This document shows, in pieces, positions 63,759 to 64,000 of a DNA stretch of 64,000 nt. The notes beneath the pieces were generated by a model that saw only the letters and a list, made by a program, of their open reading frames with translations, ran no database searches and had not been told where the DNA came from. A program made the translations under genes and the position numbers. This DNA comes from Jatrophihabitans cynanchi (lineage in GTDB: Bacteria; Actinomycetota; Actinomycetes; Mycobacteriales; Jatrophihabitantaceae), in NCBI RefSeq assembly GCF_027247405.1, contig NZ_CP097463.1, positions 4,030,001 through 4,094,000 on the forward strand, given 5' to 3'. Position 1 is the first letter of the stretch. The number at the start of each line of letters is the position of its first letter.

Positions 63759-64000
63759 TGTGGGCCTTTCCGTACGCTCAACCGCCCCCGACGGCGTGGT
63801 CACTACTGGTCACCCAGAGTGCTGGAACGTCCAGTGGTGTTGGACGTCAACTGCGTTTCAGGCATCGTCACTGCGCTGCGAGCAATGCTCGATGGGGGCG
63901 CCGCAGTGCCAGGTGCCCCGGCGCGGGAACCGTTACGGGCAGTCGCCCCGGCCGCCCGTAACCGAAGCCCTGCGCATGCGTGGCTCCCAGCCGTTTGGCG
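63759..64000. other. Leader of the ice-binding gene and window edge
   Basis: No gene seen. It contains CGAGCAATGCTCG (about 63878-63890) and a GTTACGGGC inverted repeat (63932-63940 / 63954-63962). Confidence 0.45.
63932..63962. repeat. Inverted repeat GTTACGGGC
   Basis: Perfect 9-bp arms with a 13-nt GC-rich loop at the window end. It could be a terminator for a gene beyond the edge or an operator. Confidence 0.5.

Overview
The window reads as chromosome of a high-GC actinomycete. Codons are strongly GC-ended, GTG starts are common, and many start codons sit 6-8 nt behind a TANNNT -10 element, as in leaderless actinobacterial genes. The gene order atp operon - DUF2550 - cobalamin adenosyltransferase - murA - nucS - methylmalonyl-CoA epimerase - thiolase - YbbN-type thioredoxin - glgB/glgE/glgP follows the backbone I recall from Mycobacterium tuberculosis (about Rv1304-Rv1328). 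Many lineage-specific genes are inserted into it. A genus cannot be named with confidence; a Jatrophihabitans/Frankia/Nakamurella-type relative is plausible. No rRNA, tRNA, transposase, prophage or CRISPR array was seen.

Layout. 1-6776: F1Fo ATP synthase operon (atpB cut by the window edge, then E, F, H, A, G, D, C), followed by DUF2550. 7263-9783 (-): cobalamin adenosyltransferase, gluconokinase and gluconate permease. 9833-17510: murA (fosfomycin-insensitive Asp form), phosphatidylcholine synthase, ethylmalonyl-CoA mutase, a NirK-like cupredoxin protein with a CopD-like membrane protein, an aldo/keto reductase and nucS. 17809-24898: a C4/C5 acyl-CoA block with a double-length hydroxyacyl-CoA dehydrogenase, a DivIVA-like coiled-coil protein, crotonyl-CoA carboxylase/reductase, epimerase, thiolase and the MeaB chaperone. 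24903-33897: DUF2127 membrane protein, a 70-bp-period degenerate repeat array, a YCII + ECF42 sigma pair, an Rpf-LysM protein, glutaryl-CoA dehydrogenase with a divergent MarR regulator, DUF421, isobutyryl-CoA mutase large subunit and DUF2891. 33887-42169: a frameshifted hrpA helicase, a crotonase, YbbN-like thioredoxin-TPR protein, pirin, a small ORF and cinA. 42196-59621: the GlgE alpha-glucan pathway (glgB, pep2, treS / glgE, glgP), split by a five-gene Opp-type ABC transporter and a lipoprotein. 59730-64000: a DinB-like remnant, idsA and metF from one shared divergent promoter, a CDP-alcohol phosphatidyltransferase, and a sortase-anchored ice-binding-like protein.

How the genes fit together. 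Thiolase, hydroxyacyl-CoA dehydrogenase, Ccr, epimerase and Ecm cover most of the acetyl-CoA to methylsuccinyl-CoA half of the ethylmalonyl-CoA route. IcmA links butyryl- and isobutyryl-CoA. PduO and MeaB supply and protect adenosylcobalamin for both mutases. TreS, Pep2, GlgE and GlgB convert trehalose to branched alpha-glucan through maltose-1-phosphate, and GlgP degrades it.

The most unusual non-coding features are long perfect inverted repeats without T-tracts at some convergent gene ends, overlapping divergent -10 elements between idsA and metF, the 70-bp repeat array, and palindromic candidate operators in front of icmA and ccr.
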